Below, piece after piece: positions 44,143 through 55,216 of a DNA stretch of 64,000 nucleotides; the first letter of the stretch is position 1; every line of letters begins with the position of its first letter. Under the pieces are notes generated by a model, which saw nothing but the letters and a program-made list of their open reading frames with translations, did not search any database and had not been told where the DNA came from. Origin of the DNA: an uncultured SAR86 cluster bacterium. GTDB taxonomy: Bacteria > Pseudomonadota > Gammaproteobacteria > Magnimaribacterales > Magnimaribacteraceae. Location of the stretch: positions 235,556 through 299,555 of the forward strand of contig CALIUO010000007.1 of assembly GCA_938048695.1 (NCBI GenBank), in the 5' to 3' direction. Position numbers and translations under genes: made by a program.

Positions 44143-44589
44143 TTATTTTGGTCTATCCGCGCAAAGTATAGTTGCTTTTGCTACTAAATCATCTTCGACA
44201 GTTGCAGAGCAATCAAACTTCCATATGCCTTTCTTATTGGTAATTACGGAGGAATTTAAGATAAGTTTATCACCAGGAATGGCTGGTCTCTTAAATCGCA
44301 AGTCATCAGCTCCAACAAAATAATATATAGAACCATCTTCTGGTTTCTTATCCATTGTTTTAAATCCTAAAATACCTGAAGCTTGTGCCATAGCCTCAAC
44401 TATCAAAACTCCTGGCATTACTTGTTTGCCAGGGAAATGTCCCATAAAAAATGGTTCGTTTGTAGTGATATTTTTGTAAGCTTTTATTGACTCTCCTAGG
44501 ACCATATCTGTTACTCTATCAACGAGCAGCATTGGATATCTATGAGGCAAAAACTCTTGAATCTCTTCTATATTTATTTCAACTTCCAT
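44143..44589 (-). CDS. fabZ: 3-hydroxyacyl-ACP dehydratase
   Basis: [39 protein letters not shown]. Confidence 0.97.
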   Translation of the reverse strand: MEVEINIEEIQEFLPHRYPMLLVDRVTDMVLGESIKAYKNITTNEPFFMGHFPGKQVMPGVLIVEAMAQASGILGFKTMDKKPEDGSIYYFVGADDLRFKRPAIPGDKLILNSSVITNKKGIWKFDCSATVEDDLVAKATILCADRPK

Positions 44590-44593
44590 TTTC

Positions 44594-45592
44594 TTATTTT
44601 CTAGTTAATTCATTTAGCCTTTTGAAGGCTACAGCATTTTTCTTCCAATCAGAATTTTTCATGAAGGGTGTTCCCGAGGAATAAAACCCACTTTCTTTGA
44701 TCGATTTAGTTATTAAGGTCATAGCTGTTATGTGGACTTCATCAGCTATTTCAACATTATCAACGACTGCACTGCATCCAGCCAAGGTACAATTTTTTCC
44801 TATAGAAGTGCTTCCTGCTATTGCGCTTTTACCTGCTATAGCTGTTCCTGAGCCAATTTTAACATTATGAGCAATGTGTACTTGATTATCTATTTTTACA
44901 TTATCACCAATGATAGTATCGCCAACAGATCCTCTATCGATAGTAGAGTTTGATCCAATTTCAACATGATTACCTATTACAACTTTCCCAAGATGTTCTA
45001 TCTTGACCCACTGTTTATTGTCTTGTGCAAATCCTAAACCATCAGAGCCGATTACAGTACCTGAATGAATAATACACTCCTGTCCAATATCAACTAAGTC
45101 ATACAAGGAAGTATTGGCATGAAGTATTGTTCCCTTTCCAACCTTACAACCTTTTCCTACAAATACTCCAGGCATCAAAATAACATCCTCTTCAATAATA
45201 GCGTCATCAGAAATAGATACAAAACTTCCAATTGAAGCTTTGTCAGAAATTGAAGAAGAGCTGGCTATTGAAGCTAAATTAGATATTCCCATCTCTATTG
45301 ACGGCTTTTCTTTAAAAAGTTTCGTGCAGTTAGCATAGATTAAATAAGGATTTGCGCAAACAAGCTTATTTCCCTCATATAGTTCTGAGGTCCTGGAGTT
45401 GCATATAACTGCGCCAGCACTAGTAGAATCTAGTTGTGGGATGAAGGTTTCTCTTGCTATGAAAGAGATTTCGTTGTCTGAAGCAGAAACAAGACTATTT
45501 ATTCCGACTATCTCTTTTTCCGGATCACCTTCTAGTTCAGCACCAAGTAAGGAGGCGAGCTGAGATAACTTGAAGCTTTTCGGGGAAGACAC
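44594..45592 (-). CDS. lpxD: UDP-3-O-acylglucosamine N-acyltransferase
   Basis: Hexapeptide repeats, [33 protein letters not shown]. Confidence 0.95.
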   Translation of the reverse strand: MSSPKSFKLSQLASLLGAELEGDPEKEIVGINSLVSASDNEISFIARETFIPQLDSTSAGAVICNSRTSELYEGNKLVCANPYLIYANCTKLFKEKPSIEMGISNLASIASSSSISDKASIGSFVSISDDAIIEEDVILMPGVFVGKGCKVGKGTILHANTSLYDLVDIGQECIIHSGTVIGSDGLGFAQDNKQWVKIEHLGKVVIGNHVEIGSNSTIDRGSVGDTIIGDNVKIDNQVHIAHNVKIGSGTAIAGKSAIAGSTSIGKNCTLAGCSAVVDNVEIADEVHITAMTLITKSIKESGFYSSGTPFMKNSDWKKNAVAFKRLNELTRK

Positions 45593-45597
45593 AAATA

Positions 45598-46140
45598 TTA
45601 GTCTTCTTTTTCATTCATAGCATCGATAACTTCTTGAGTAATATCGAAGCTTTGATCTGCATGAAGAAGTATCTGCTGTTGACCACCGCTATTGATTAAT
45701 AATGTAATTCCTTTTGCTCTTATTAACTCAGTTACTATAACTTGAAATTTCTCAGCTTGTTCTTGAGACAATAATTGAAGAGTTTGATTCCTAAATTGAT
45801 TGGTCTTTTCTCTTAAAAAGTTAATGTCTTGCTGAAGAGATTGGAATTTTTGAGCAGCGTCTTGCTTCTCTTCATCTGACATAGTTGGCCCATCTTTTTG
45901 AGTCTTTTCCTGAATTTCTCTGGCTTCTGTTGCCTTAGCTTGAAGCTCTTCAACAACCTCTTTCCACTCATCTGAGTTTTCAAGCTCTTCAAGTTCTTTT
46001 TTTGCAACATTTGTACTAAACAGAGCTGCCTGAGGATCTAAAGTAGCGATGTTTAAGTCAGCAGAATGAATTGTGAAAGTAAGTAAAGACGCCGTTATTA
46101 CGACGAAAAGAGTTTTAAAAGATTTCATAGTTTTTCCCAT
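45598..46140 (-). CDS. skp: OmpH/Skp periplasmic chaperone
   Basis: Signal peptide, coiled-coil, between lpxD and bamA; start may be MKSF at 46128. Confidence 0.88.
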   Translation of the reverse strand: MGKTMKSFKTLFVVITASLLTFTIHSADLNIATLDPQAALFSTNVAKKELEELENSDEWKEVVEELQAKATEAREIQEKTQKDGPTMSDEEKQDAAQKFQSLQQDINFLREKTNQFRNQTLQLLSQEQAEKFQVIVTELIRAKGITLLINSGGQQQILLHADQSFDITQEVIDAMNEKED

Positions 46141-46200
46141 TAAGTAACTAGTCGGTGAATTCTACAGTTTTGTTGAGTAATTTAGTAGCATTATGCACAT

Positions 46201-48612
46201 TTAAAATTGTGTTCCAATTTCAAACTGAAAATTTTCTGTCTCATCAAGAGGTCCTTCGTTAGAAGGAGCGGCAACGGCAAGAGACATAGGCCCTAATTGA
46301 GTAATCCATGTGACTCCAACTCCATAAGAATATCTCAATTCACCAAAATCCAGTTCGCTGCAATTTATATTTGACTGATCAAAACCACAGTCTTTAGAAA
46401 ACACATTACCTATGTCAACAAAGAAAGAACTCCTCATTGATCTCTGATCATCTATAAACGGTAATTTGAATATGAAATCAAAACCTCCTTCTACTAAGTA
46501 AGCACCTCCTATCGATCTATCATCCCTATAGTATGAGTAAGGATTAAGTATAGGGTTACCATCTTCACCTATTATTTGATTACCCTCATTATCAAGAAGG
46601 TATTGAGAAGGTATGGCTCTAGGACCAAGTGTATTTTGTTTAAAACCTCTTACAGAGCTTATACCCCCCGAATAATAATGTTCAAAAAATGGGGCAACTT
46701 CAGTATCTCCATAAGGTTCTAATAATCCTATCTCCCCTCTAAAACCTAAAACAAATCTTCCATCGAATATAGGTTTGAAATATTTATGTCTGTAAGTAGC
46801 TTTTGTATAAGTTAATGAACTTCCTGGAACAGCAACCTGAAGGGCAAGAGATTGTGACTGACCAGCTGTTGGGAATAAACCTCTATTAAGCGTGATCTTT
46901 GACCAAATAAACTGGGTTTTAAAAACTTCAAATTTAGTTCCTTCGGATTGTGTGAATGCAAGAATTTGAGAGGCAGGAGTTGAACCGGTATCAATGCTTG
47001 TATTGTCGTAATTTAAATTCAGACCTATTCTTTCAATATCGCTTATAGGGAGACCAAACTGTATGCCAGCACCAAAAGAATCAGAGGTATAACTCGCTAT
47101 ATTGAATTGACCATAATCAGACTCCCTGAAATATGCACTATAGCCACGGCTAACGCCATCAATATTGAAATAAGGCTCTCCATAACTAAAAGAGTAGCTT
47201 CTTTGCCAAGTACTATCATTAATGCCGATACCTATCGCTCTACCAGTACCAAAAGCATTATTTTCATTGTAATTAAGACCCAAAACTAAGCCATACGCTC
47301 CGTAACCTAAACTGCCACCAATGGAACCTGAAAACTCCTCTTCAACAGAAAACTCTACGTCTATTTGATCATTTACTCCAGGTACGGGGATAGTTTCGGA
47401 CTCTACTTCTTTGAAAAAGCCTAATCTCTCTAAACGTAACTTAGAATTTTCAATGAGATTATTTGAAGCCCAAGCGCCCTCCATTTGCCTCATTTCCCTT
47501 CGAAGAACAACATCATGAGTTCTTTTATTTCCCTTGAATACTATTCTTCTAACGTAAGTTCTTTGTTGCGGGTCAACATAGAAAGTTAGATCTACATTTT
47601 CAGATTCTTCATTAACATCAGGCACACCTCGCACTTCAGCAAAACTATATCCTTCATTACCTAAAATGTTCTTAAAAATCTCTTCTGTTTCTGTGATTAA
47701 GTATTGATTGAATCGTTCACCTTTCTTGATCAAAATAAGGGTCTTAAGGACTTCCTCTTCTATCGGAAGATCGCCAACAATTTTTATTTCGTTTACATCA
47801 TAGGTTGTACCTTCAGAAACATTTAACGTTATAAAGACTCCGGTCTTATCGGAGGAAACGCTTACCTGGGAACTTTCTAAACTAAACTCAACATACCCTC
47901 TATTTTTATAAAAAGACTCCAAAGACTCTATATCGCCTTTTAACTTTTCTCTTGAATAACGGTTGTCATTTGTAAAGAAGGAAAACCAACCGCCAGTCTT
48001 TAATTCAAAACTCTTAAGAATCTCTTCATCTGAATAAGAGTTATTGCCGACTATATTTATAGTTTTAATTTCAGCCACTTCACCTTCATCGATCTCTATA
48101 TTTAAAGAAACTCTATTCCTCGGTTCATCATCAGTACTTACGTCCACTTTGGCGCCGTAACGTCCTTGAGAAACATATTGCCTTTGAATTTCTATCGCCA
48201 GGCTATTAACAATTGATCTTTTAAAAACTTGCCCTTCAGATAATCCGGCATCATCTAGACCTTTAAGTAAATCTTCAGTCTTTAAAGCTTTATTGCCGTC
48301 TAGTTCAATTGAGGCTATTGAAGGTCTTTCTACCAAACTTATTATTAGTGTGTTGCCCTCTTTACCTAATTGTATATCGTCAAATTGACCTGTTTTAAAG
48401 ATGGTTTTAGCGGTAGTTTGCAAATCATATACATCTACAGTATCGCCGACAGCTATTGGCATAACATTGAAAACGCTTCCCGCCGAGACTCTTTGTAGCC
48501 CACTGATTCTTATATCACTTACAACCCATGATTCGTCGGAACTAATTTTTTGCACATGAAAAAATCCAAAGAAAGATGCTAAGAAAAGTAACTTAATTAA
48601 ATATTTTTTCAT
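46201..48612 (-). CDS. bamA: Outer membrane protein assembly factor BamA
   Basis: POTRA repeats, VRGFKQNTLGPR L6 loop motif, barrel C-terminus ending in F. Confidence 0.96.
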   Translation of the reverse strand: MKKYLIKLLFLASFFGFFHVQKISSDESWVVSDIRISGLQRVSAGSVFNVMPIAVGDTVDVYDLQTTAKTIFKTGQFDDIQLGKEGNTLIISLVERPSIASIELDGNKALKTEDLLKGLDDAGLSEGQVFKRSIVNSLAIEIQRQYVSQGRYGAKVDVSTDDEPRNRVSLNIEIDEGEVAEIKTINIVGNNSYSDEEILKSFELKTGGWFSFFTNDNRYSREKLKGDIESLESFYKNRGYVEFSLESSQVSVSSDKTGVFITLNVSEGTTYDVNEIKIVGDLPIEEEVLKTLILIKKGERFNQYLITETEEIFKNILGNEGYSFAEVRGVPDVNEESENVDLTFYVDPQQRTYVRRIVFKGNKRTHDVVLRREMRQMEGAWASNNLIENSKLRLERLGFFKEVESETIPVPGVNDQIDVEFSVEEEFSGSIGGSLGYGAYGLVLGLNYNENNAFGTGRAIGIGINDSTWQRSYSFSYGEPYFNIDGVSRGYSAYFRESDYGQFNIASYTSDSFGAGIQFGLPISDIERIGLNLNYDNTSIDTGSTPASQILAFTQSEGTKFEVFKTQFIWSKITLNRGLFPTAGQSQSLALQVAVPGSSLTYTKATYRHKYFKPIFDGRFVLGFRGEIGLLEPYGDTEVAPFFEHYYSGGISSVRGFKQNTLGPRAIPSQYLLDNEGNQIIGEDGNPILNPYSYYRDDRSIGGAYLVEGGFDFIFKLPFIDDQRSMRSSFFVDIGNVFSKDCGFDQSNINCSELDFGELRYSYGVGVTWITQLGPMSLAVAAPSNEGPLDETENFQFEIGTQF

Positions 48613-49973
48613 CAGATGAGTCTGGCAATATCATTTGCAAATGCAAATATCATTAAACTTACAACTAGAACGATCCCTACTCTCATAGAATATTCAAGCG
48701 TCATTTCCGAAACAGGAGATCCTTTTAATTTTTCTATAGCAATCATTAGTAGCTGGCCGCCATCTAATATGGGAATAGGCAAAAGATTAAGCAATCCAAG
48801 GTTGATGCTTAGCAATGCTACCATGGAAAGGAAGGTTACGTATCCTGCTTTTGCAGCAGATCCGGCAAGTACAGAGATTTGAATAGGCCCTCCAAGGTTG
48901 TCAGCTGAAATGGAACCGCTAATCATTTTTCCAATTGAACTAATAATAAGTACTGTATACCTATAGGTATTGTGAATTCCAACCAATAAAGCAGTGAATA
49001 AATCTTCTTTTTTTTCAACAGTATAATCTGCAGGCCATTGACTTATATCATTGGAAGCAATAATTCCAATTCTTCCCTTTTCCAATCCATCATCGCTGAT
49101 AAAACTTGCGGTTTGCAATGTAATTGTTTTGAGATCATTTCCTCGCTGTAATTTAATGTCTATGAGCTCATTAGGTAAACGGCTCAATACTTTTGATAGA
49201 TCTTGCCACGTAAAGATTTCAACTCCATTTATAGCTTTAATAAGATCACCTTGTTTTAATCCATACACAGAAGCTGGCCCTTCATCCTGCAGTTGTCCAA
49301 CTACTGGAGGCAAGTAAGGCTGTAACCCTAATGCAGCACTGGGCGCTGTTTGATCATTCCCTGAAAGCCAGTTGCTAATGGGTATAGAGGTAATTGCTTC
49401 TGAATCACCCCTTAAATATTTAACATTTATTGAGCCTGTATCACCTATTCGTTTGGATAACATCAAATTGATATCATTAAAAACTTCAACTGAAGATTCA
49501 TCTATCTCAAGAATCTTATCTTTTACGGCTAGTCCAGATTGTGCTGCCGGACTACCTGCAGTAACTTCCCCAACAAAAGAAGATAGTTGTATCGTTCCAA
49601 CTATTGCCAGGAAGAAGTAAACAATTGCTGCAAGTATAAAATTTGCCAAAGGACCTGCAAATGTTACTGCAGCTCTCTCTCCTGGCGATGCTTGAAGGTA
49701 TGATTTCTTGTCTGAAAGGGATGGCTCGGATCCTTCTTGTACAGGATTATTTTCCCCCAACATCTGGACATAGCCACCTAATGGCAAGATTCCAAAAGAA
49801 TAATTACAATTTCTTTTATCTTCAAAAGAGAATAGTTCTTTTCCGAAACCTATCTTAAATTTTATGACGTGTATATTGTAAAATCGCGCAGTTAAAAAAT
49901 GCCCAAGTTCATGTATGCCAACAATTATGCTGATAAGCAGAATAAAAGAAAATATAGTGAATAAAATATCCAT
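48612..49973 (-). CDS. rseP: Site-2 intramembrane protease RseP
   Basis: HELGHFLTAR, PDZ domains, NLLPIPILDGGQL. Confidence 0.96.
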   Translation of the reverse strand: MDILFTIFSFILLISIIVGIHELGHFLTARFYNIHVIKFKIGFGKELFSFEDKRNCNYSFGILPLGGYVQMLGENNPVQEGSEPSLSDKKSYLQASPGERAAVTFAGPLANFILAAIVYFFLAIVGTIQLSSFVGEVTAGSPAAQSGLAVKDKILEIDESSVEVFNDINLMLSKRIGDTGSINVKYLRGDSEAITSIPISNWLSGNDQTAPSAALGLQPYLPPVVGQLQDEGPASVYGLKQGDLIKAINGVEIFTWQDLSKVLSRLPNELIDIKLQRGNDLKTITLQTASFISDDGLEKGRIGIIASNDISQWPADYTVEKKEDLFTALLVGIHNTYRYTVLIISSIGKMISGSISADNLGGPIQISVLAGSAAKAGYVTFLSMVALLSINLGLLNLLPIPILDGGQLLMIAIEKLKGSPVSEMTLEYSMRVGIVLVVSLMIFAFANDIARLI

Positions 49974-51131
49974 TTAGTTTTTATTTATAAGTTCTTTAGC
50001 TATTGATCTAGACTTTTCATCAGCTTCAAAAATATCATTTAAATCTTTGACAGCATAAATAGTTGAATTATCCAAAACGGTAGAAACTATTTTATATATA
50101 TCCAGATAATGTATTTTACCAGCTAAAAATGCTGTAACACACTCCTCGTTTACAGCATTCAATATAGCGAAGCTTGTCCCGCCTTCGTCTATGCAGGATT
50201 GCGCTAAACTTAATGAAGGAAATTTATCAAAATCAGGTTTTTTAAGACTTAATGAGCTTATTTCATAAAAATTGATTGAGTCAGAGCCAGAATTTAATTT
50301 ATCAGGAAATCCAAGTCCATAAGCTATAGGAATTTTCATATCGGGAATTGATAATTGAGCAATTATTGATTTATCTGTGAACTCAACAAGTGAGTGAATA
50401 ATTCCTTCTGGATGTATTAATACATCGATATTTTTAGTATCAAATAACCATCTAGCCTCTATTATCTCCAAACATTTGTTCATCATGGTCGAGGAATCAA
50501 CTGATATTTTGTCTCCCATATTCCATACAGGATGTGAAACGGCCTCCTGAGGAGTTATAGATTCAAAATCTTTTAACTCTCTATTCAAAAAAGGACCTCC
50601 AGATCCAGTTAGGATAATTCTAGACACTGAATCTTGATCTTTTACTCCATGTAAACATTGATGAATTGCACTATGCTCGCTATCAATTGGGAAAATTGTA
50701 GCCCCTGACTCTTTAGATAGGTTATTTAATATCTCGCCCGCCACAACATAAGATTCTTTATTGGCGAGTAATACCTTTTTTTTGTGCTTAACAGCTTGAT
50801 AAACAGGCTTTAATCCTGCCACTCCAACCATAGCGGCAACCACGATCTCAGTAGTCTGCGCACTCAAGACATTATTTAAATCACTTTCGCAGGTTAACAG
50901 TAAAGTCCCTGCTTGAAGCTTCTCTACTTTGTCTAAAAAAGCCTTCTGGGCAGATGAATCCTCAAGATAGACATAACGCGGAGAAAATTCATTATATTGC
51001 TCTATCATCAACTCATAATTTTTATTAGCAGTCAGAAGATCTACACAAAATTTTTCTCTATTATGCCTAATAACATCTAGAGTTGACTTACCGACAGAAC
51101 CTGTAGAACCTAAAATAGCTACGTTGTTCAT
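49974..51131 (-). CDS. dxr: 1-deoxy-D-xylulose 5-phosphate reductoisomerase
   Basis: AILGSTGSVGKSTLDVI, LANKES, ILTGSGGPF, DSSTMMNK. Confidence 0.97.
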   Translation of the reverse strand: MNNVAILGSTGSVGKSTLDVIRHNREKFCVDLLTANKNYELMIEQYNEFSPRYVYLEDSSAQKAFLDKVEKLQAGTLLLTCESDLNNVLSAQTTEIVVAAMVGVAGLKPVYQAVKHKKKVLLANKESYVVAGEILNNLSKESGATIFPIDSEHSAIHQCLHGVKDQDSVSRIILTGSGGPFLNRELKDFESITPQEAVSHPVWNMGDKISVDSSTMMNKCLEIIEARWLFDTKNIDVLIHPEGIIHSLVEFTDKSIIAQLSIPDMKIPIAYGLGFPDKLNSGSDSINFYEISSLSLKKPDFDKFPSLSLAQSCIDEGGTSFAILNAVNEECVTAFLAGKIHYLDIYKIVSTVLDNSTIYAVKDLNDIFEADEKSRSIAKELINKN

Positions 51132-51134
51132 TTT

Positions 51135-51950
51135 TTATAATAAATTTAGTATTAAAATAAAACAGGGAAAGGCGGCAATATGACTGTCTAGTCGATCATA
51201 CAACCCTCCATGTCCAGGAATTAAATTAGAGAAGTCTTTTATTTCTATCACTCGTTTCATCATGCTAGCAAAGGCATCTCCTATGACTGAAAAAATAGCC
51301 ACTGCAAATATTAAAAAAATAATTTTCATTGCAGAAAATTCAAACATAGCTTGAGATGAAAGGAATAAAAGGACTGGTGTTGCGATAATCGCAGCAAGAA
51401 ATCCTTCCATTGTTTTATTGGGACTAACATTGTTGATGAAAGGTCTTTTTCCTAAACTCTTTCCTGCAAAATAAGCAATGGAGTCCATTAAAATACTAAT
51501 CAGAACAATATAAAGGATTAAAAACCTCTCATGAACTAAATCTAAAGACAAATCACTCAATCCATCTTGTGAAACAATCTCAAAAATAGAAGCGAAAAAC
51601 CCCAAATGAATAATAAGCCCTGAACTAGCCCAAACAAAAGGGTTTTTAAGGAGAGTTTTATTTAAAGGAAAGCTGAGAATAAATAAAGATGATGCCAGGA
51701 AAAGAACTACACTTAGCGCAATAAAAGAATAGATTAAAAAAGTTAAATGAGTAAGAAAAAGTAATAAAAGAAATAAAATTAAAATGAATATAGACGTTAA
51801 GTTTGAGAATCTAACTTTCGAATATTCCCAAAGAGAGACAGATGCAATAAGACCAACAAGATAAATTAGTAAATCATCGCTCAAAAAATAAATAAGCAAA
51901 CCAATTATAGAGGCTAGTACTAATGCGCTTATGGTTCTTTCTTTTAACAT
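51135..51950 (-). CDS. cdsA: Phosphatidate cytidylyltransferase
   Basis: Multi-TM, [45 protein letters not shown]. Confidence 0.95.
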   Translation of the reverse strand: [271 protein letters not shown]

Positions 51951-52675
51951 TATTGTTGAAAGTTAGATTTATCGCCAAACCTTCTAATTCTCTTTGAGTA
52001 CTCATCTAAGGCAATTTCAAATTGATTATCATCAAAATCAGGCCAAAGGATATCGGAAAAATATAGTTCTGAATAAGCTAGCTGCCATAGAAGGAAGTTA
52101 CTTACTCTAAGTTCATTACCGGTTCTTATACATAAATCTGGATCTTTAAACTCCGAAGTTGATAAATAGCTACTAAAAATCTCCTCAGTAATAATTTCAT
52201 TAGATGCAGATTCTTGTATTTTATTTATAGCATCTACGATATCCCATCTACCACCATAACTGGCAGCAACAACTAAATCTAATTTCTTTGAATCAGGATC
52301 GCAATAAGTTAATTCTTCAGATTTCTTCATTTGATCAATAAGGCTTTGATCAAATTGAGATAAGTTTCCTATGAAACTCAATTGAACAGAATTCTTGACT
52401 AAATTTGGGACTTCTTCGCGAAGAGCTGTATTTAGCAACTTCATTAACAAGTTAACCTCTTCAGAAGATCGACCCCAATTTTCGCTACTGAAAGCGAATA
52501 ATGTTAGTGTAGAAAGTCCTTTTTCAACGGCAAATTCAACTGCTTCTCTAGCTCTTTCAACACCCTTTTTGTGTCCAGCAACGCCTGGTAGGTTTCTTTC
52601 TGTAGCCCACCTATTATTTCCATCCATGATGATAGCAACATGTTGAGGTAAGGTTTCAGCTTGATGGCCTTCCAT
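51950..52675 (-). CDS. uppS: Undecaprenyl diphosphate synthase
   Basis: HVAIIMDGNNRWA, RTGNELRVSNFLLWQLAYSELYF. Confidence 0.97.
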   Translation of the reverse strand: MEGHQAETLPQHVAIIMDGNNRWATERNLPGVAGHKKGVERAREAVEFAVEKGLSTLTLFAFSSENWGRSSEEVNLLMKLLNTALREEVPNLVKNSVQLSFIGNLSQFDQSLIDQMKKSEELTYCDPDSKKLDLVVAASYGGRWDIVDAINKIQESASNEIITEEIFSSYLSTSEFKDPDLCIRTGNELRVSNFLLWQLAYSELYFSDILWPDFDDNQFEIALDEYSKRIRRFGDKSNFQQ

Positions 52676-52684
52676 TTCTAAAAC

Positions 52685-53242
52685 TTAGAAGTCCAGTAGA
52701 TCCTTTTCTTTCGCTTCCAGTGCTAAATCTACTTTTTCTACAAAAGAGTCAGTAAGTTTTTGAATTAACTCTTCCCCTTGCCTCTCTTCGTCTTGAGAGA
52801 TTTCTTTCTCTTTTAGGAATTCTTTGAGTTGAGAATTTCCTTCTCTTCTTACGTTTCTAACAGAAACCTTCGCATTTTCAGCTTCAGCTTTTGCCTTTTT
52901 TATAAAATCCCTTCTAGTTTCTTCGGTAAGATCAGGAAGAATGACACGTATGGTGTCTCCAGATGTAGCAGGATTTAAACCAAGATCGGACTCTAAAATT
53001 GCTTTTTCAATTTGCTGAACTATTCCTTTCTCCCATGGCACTATAGCTAGTGTTTTAGCATCTTCGATACTAATGCTTGCAACTTGGCCAAGTGGAGTAA
53101 GTTTTTCGTAATAATCTACTTTAATACTATCCAATAAAGACGGAGTGGCACGGCCGGTTCGAATCTTCTTAAAGGCGACTTCAAGAGCATTTAAGCTCTT
53201 CTCCATACCAGCTTCGGCATCTTCTACAATCTCGTTTAACAT
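52685..53242 (-). CDS. frr: Ribosome recycling factor
   Basis: FKKIRTGRATPSLLDSIKVDYY. Confidence 0.97.
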   Translation of the reverse strand: MLNEIVEDAEAGMEKSLNALEVAFKKIRTGRATPSLLDSIKVDYYEKLTPLGQVASISIEDAKTLAIVPWEKGIVQQIEKAILESDLGLNPATSGDTIRVILPDLTEETRRDFIKKAKAEAENAKVSVRNVRREGNSQLKEFLKEKEISQDEERQGEELIQKLTDSFVEKVDLALEAKEKDLLDF

Positions 53243-54100
53243 CTAGCCTTCAATTTGAGACATTACTTCAGTAGCAAAATCTACTTTCTCAACTTCTATT
53301 CCTTCTCCAACTTCGTATCTTGTAAAGCTTAAAATATTAGCATCATTGTCTTTAAGAAGTTGGCTTATTTTTACATTTGGATCTTTAACAAAGTCTTGCT
53401 CAGTTAAACTTACTTCAGCTAAAAATTTAGAAACTTTACCCTCAATCATTTTTTCTATAATTTCTGCAGGTTTACCAGATTCTTCGGATTGAGCTTTAAA
53501 AATTTCTTTTTCCTTAGCCACTATCTCTTCAGGTATATCCGAAGGAGAAATTGCCATTGGATCTGTAGCAGCAGCATGCATGGCTATGTCATTAGCCAAA
53601 GACTCATTCCCACCATCAAGAGAAACTATGCATCCAATTTTTTGATTACTGTGCAAATAAGATCCAACAGTCGATGAACTATCTGTTTTAGAAACTCTTC
53701 TTACGACAATATTTTCACCCAATTTTTGTACAAGTTTTTCTCTGTCATCTTCTATTCCTTTATCTAGCAATTCTTCTAGAGAGCTGTCTGGGTTATCTGA
53801 AAAATTTTGAAGGGTTTCTTTAGTAAAAGACACAAAGGAATCATCTCTAGCTACAAAGTCAGTTTCGCAATTGACTTCGATCATAAAAATGTTTTGTTCC
53901 TTTGATTCTATAGCTATCAAACCATCTGCAGCAGATCTACCTGATTTTTTGCTTGCCTTTACACCGCTAGTTTTCCTAAGCTCTTCAATTGCCAAGTCCA
54001 TATCACCATTGGCGCCTTCTAGAGCCTTTTTGCAGTCCATGAGGCCAAGGCCTGTTTTTTCTCTTAATTCTTTAACTTGTGAAGCTGAAATAGCACTCAT
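53243..54100 (-). CDS. tsf: Elongation factor Ts
   Basis: VKELREKTGLGLMDCKKAL, EVNCETDFVARDD. Confidence 0.97.
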   Translation of the reverse strand: MSAISASQVKELREKTGLGLMDCKKALEGANGDMDLAIEELRKTSGVKASKKSGRSAADGLIAIESKEQNIFMIEVNCETDFVARDDSFVSFTKETLQNFSDNPDSSLEELLDKGIEDDREKLVQKLGENIVVRRVSKTDSSSTVGSYLHSNQKIGCIVSLDGGNESLANDIAMHAAATDPMAISPSDIPEEIVAKEKEIFKAQSEESGKPAEIIEKMIEGKVSKFLAEVSLTEQDFVKDPNVKISQLLKDNDANILSFTRYEVGEGIEVEKVDFATEVMSQIEG

Positions 54101-54102
54101 AA

Positions 54103-55047
54103 TTAATCCTCATCCTTTTCTTCTTTTTTTTCTTCATCAGAAGACAAAGCTTCTGATACTGTGTCCGGAACTGATTCATCAGTTGCAGTCGTGTTTTCAG
54201 CTGACTCTTCTAACTGTTCAGTTGATTCTTCAACAACTGCTTCTTCCGTTTTAGATGCATCTACTTCCACACCTGCATCAGGCTTTTGTTCTTGGGTATC
54301 ATTTGAATCAACCTTTCTTACTATTGCTGGACCTGATTGAGGTTCCTCTTGTTTAAGGCCTGTAGCAGCTTCTGAACCTTTTAAGCAAGCATCGGCTGCT
54401 GCTTCAGTAAATAAGGCTATGGATCTTATAGAGTCATCATTGCCTGGTACGACATAATCAATGCCTTCTGGATTGCTGTTAGAATCAACAATTCCTACTA
54501 TGGGTATTCCCATTTTGCTTGCCTCCGATACGGCAATAGATTCTCTTTTCACATCAATAATAAATAAAGCATCTGGAAGTCCACCCATTTCTGTTACACC
54601 GCCAATAGATTTTTGCAATCTATCGATATCTCTTTGAATTTTAAGACCTTCTTTTTTTGTTAGTTTACTAAAAGTCCCATCTTCTTTCTGTCTCAGTAAG
54701 TTTTCCAATCGTGTAATAGAGGATCTTATTGTTTTATAGTTAGTAAGCATACCGCCCAGCCATCTTTCGTTGACATAGGGCATTGAACATCTGATTGCTT
54801 CATTTTTAATGATATCTGTTGCAGTTCTCTTAGTACCTACAAAAAGTATCTTGTTATTTTTTGCTGCGACACCTTCAATAAATTTAAGAGCCGGTTTTAT
54901 CATCTCTACCGTATGCTCTAGATTAATTATGTGAATTTTGTTTCTTACACCAAAAATGTGTTGTTCCATTTTTGGGTTCCAATATTTGGTTTGATGTCCG
55001 AAGTGGACACCAGCTTGAAGCATTTGTTCTAGCGATATTTCAGCCAT
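54103..55047 (-). CDS. rpsB: 30S ribosomal protein S2 with ~86-aa acidic C-terminal extension
   Basis: [39 protein letters not shown]; tail rich in E/D/S/T. Confidence 0.97.
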   Translation of the reverse strand: MAEISLEQMLQAGVHFGHQTKYWNPKMEQHIFGVRNKIHIINLEHTVEMIKPALKFIEGVAAKNNKILFVGTKRTATDIIKNEAIRCSMPYVNERWLGGMLTNYKTIRSSITRLENLLRQKEDGTFSKLTKKEGLKIQRDIDRLQKSIGGVTEMGGLPDALFIIDVKRESIAVSEASKMGIPIVGIVDSNSNPEGIDYVVPGNDDSIRSIALFTEAAADACLKGSEAATGLKQEEPQSGPAIVRKVDSNDTQEQKPDAGVEVDASKTEEAVVEESTEQLEESAENTTATDESVPDTVSEALSSDEEKKEEKDED

Positions 55048-55216
55048 TGCTCTCCTTAAGTTACAAAGAACATTACATTCTTTTGGTTATACTTTCATGC
55101 ACTTACAGAACTTACTAGAGATGAGCAATCTTTAGCACCATAGATCTGAAACAGTGACATGTGTTTCGTTATAGACTATCGTCTTAGGGGTGGCTTTATA
55201 CCATATTTCTTCTAAA

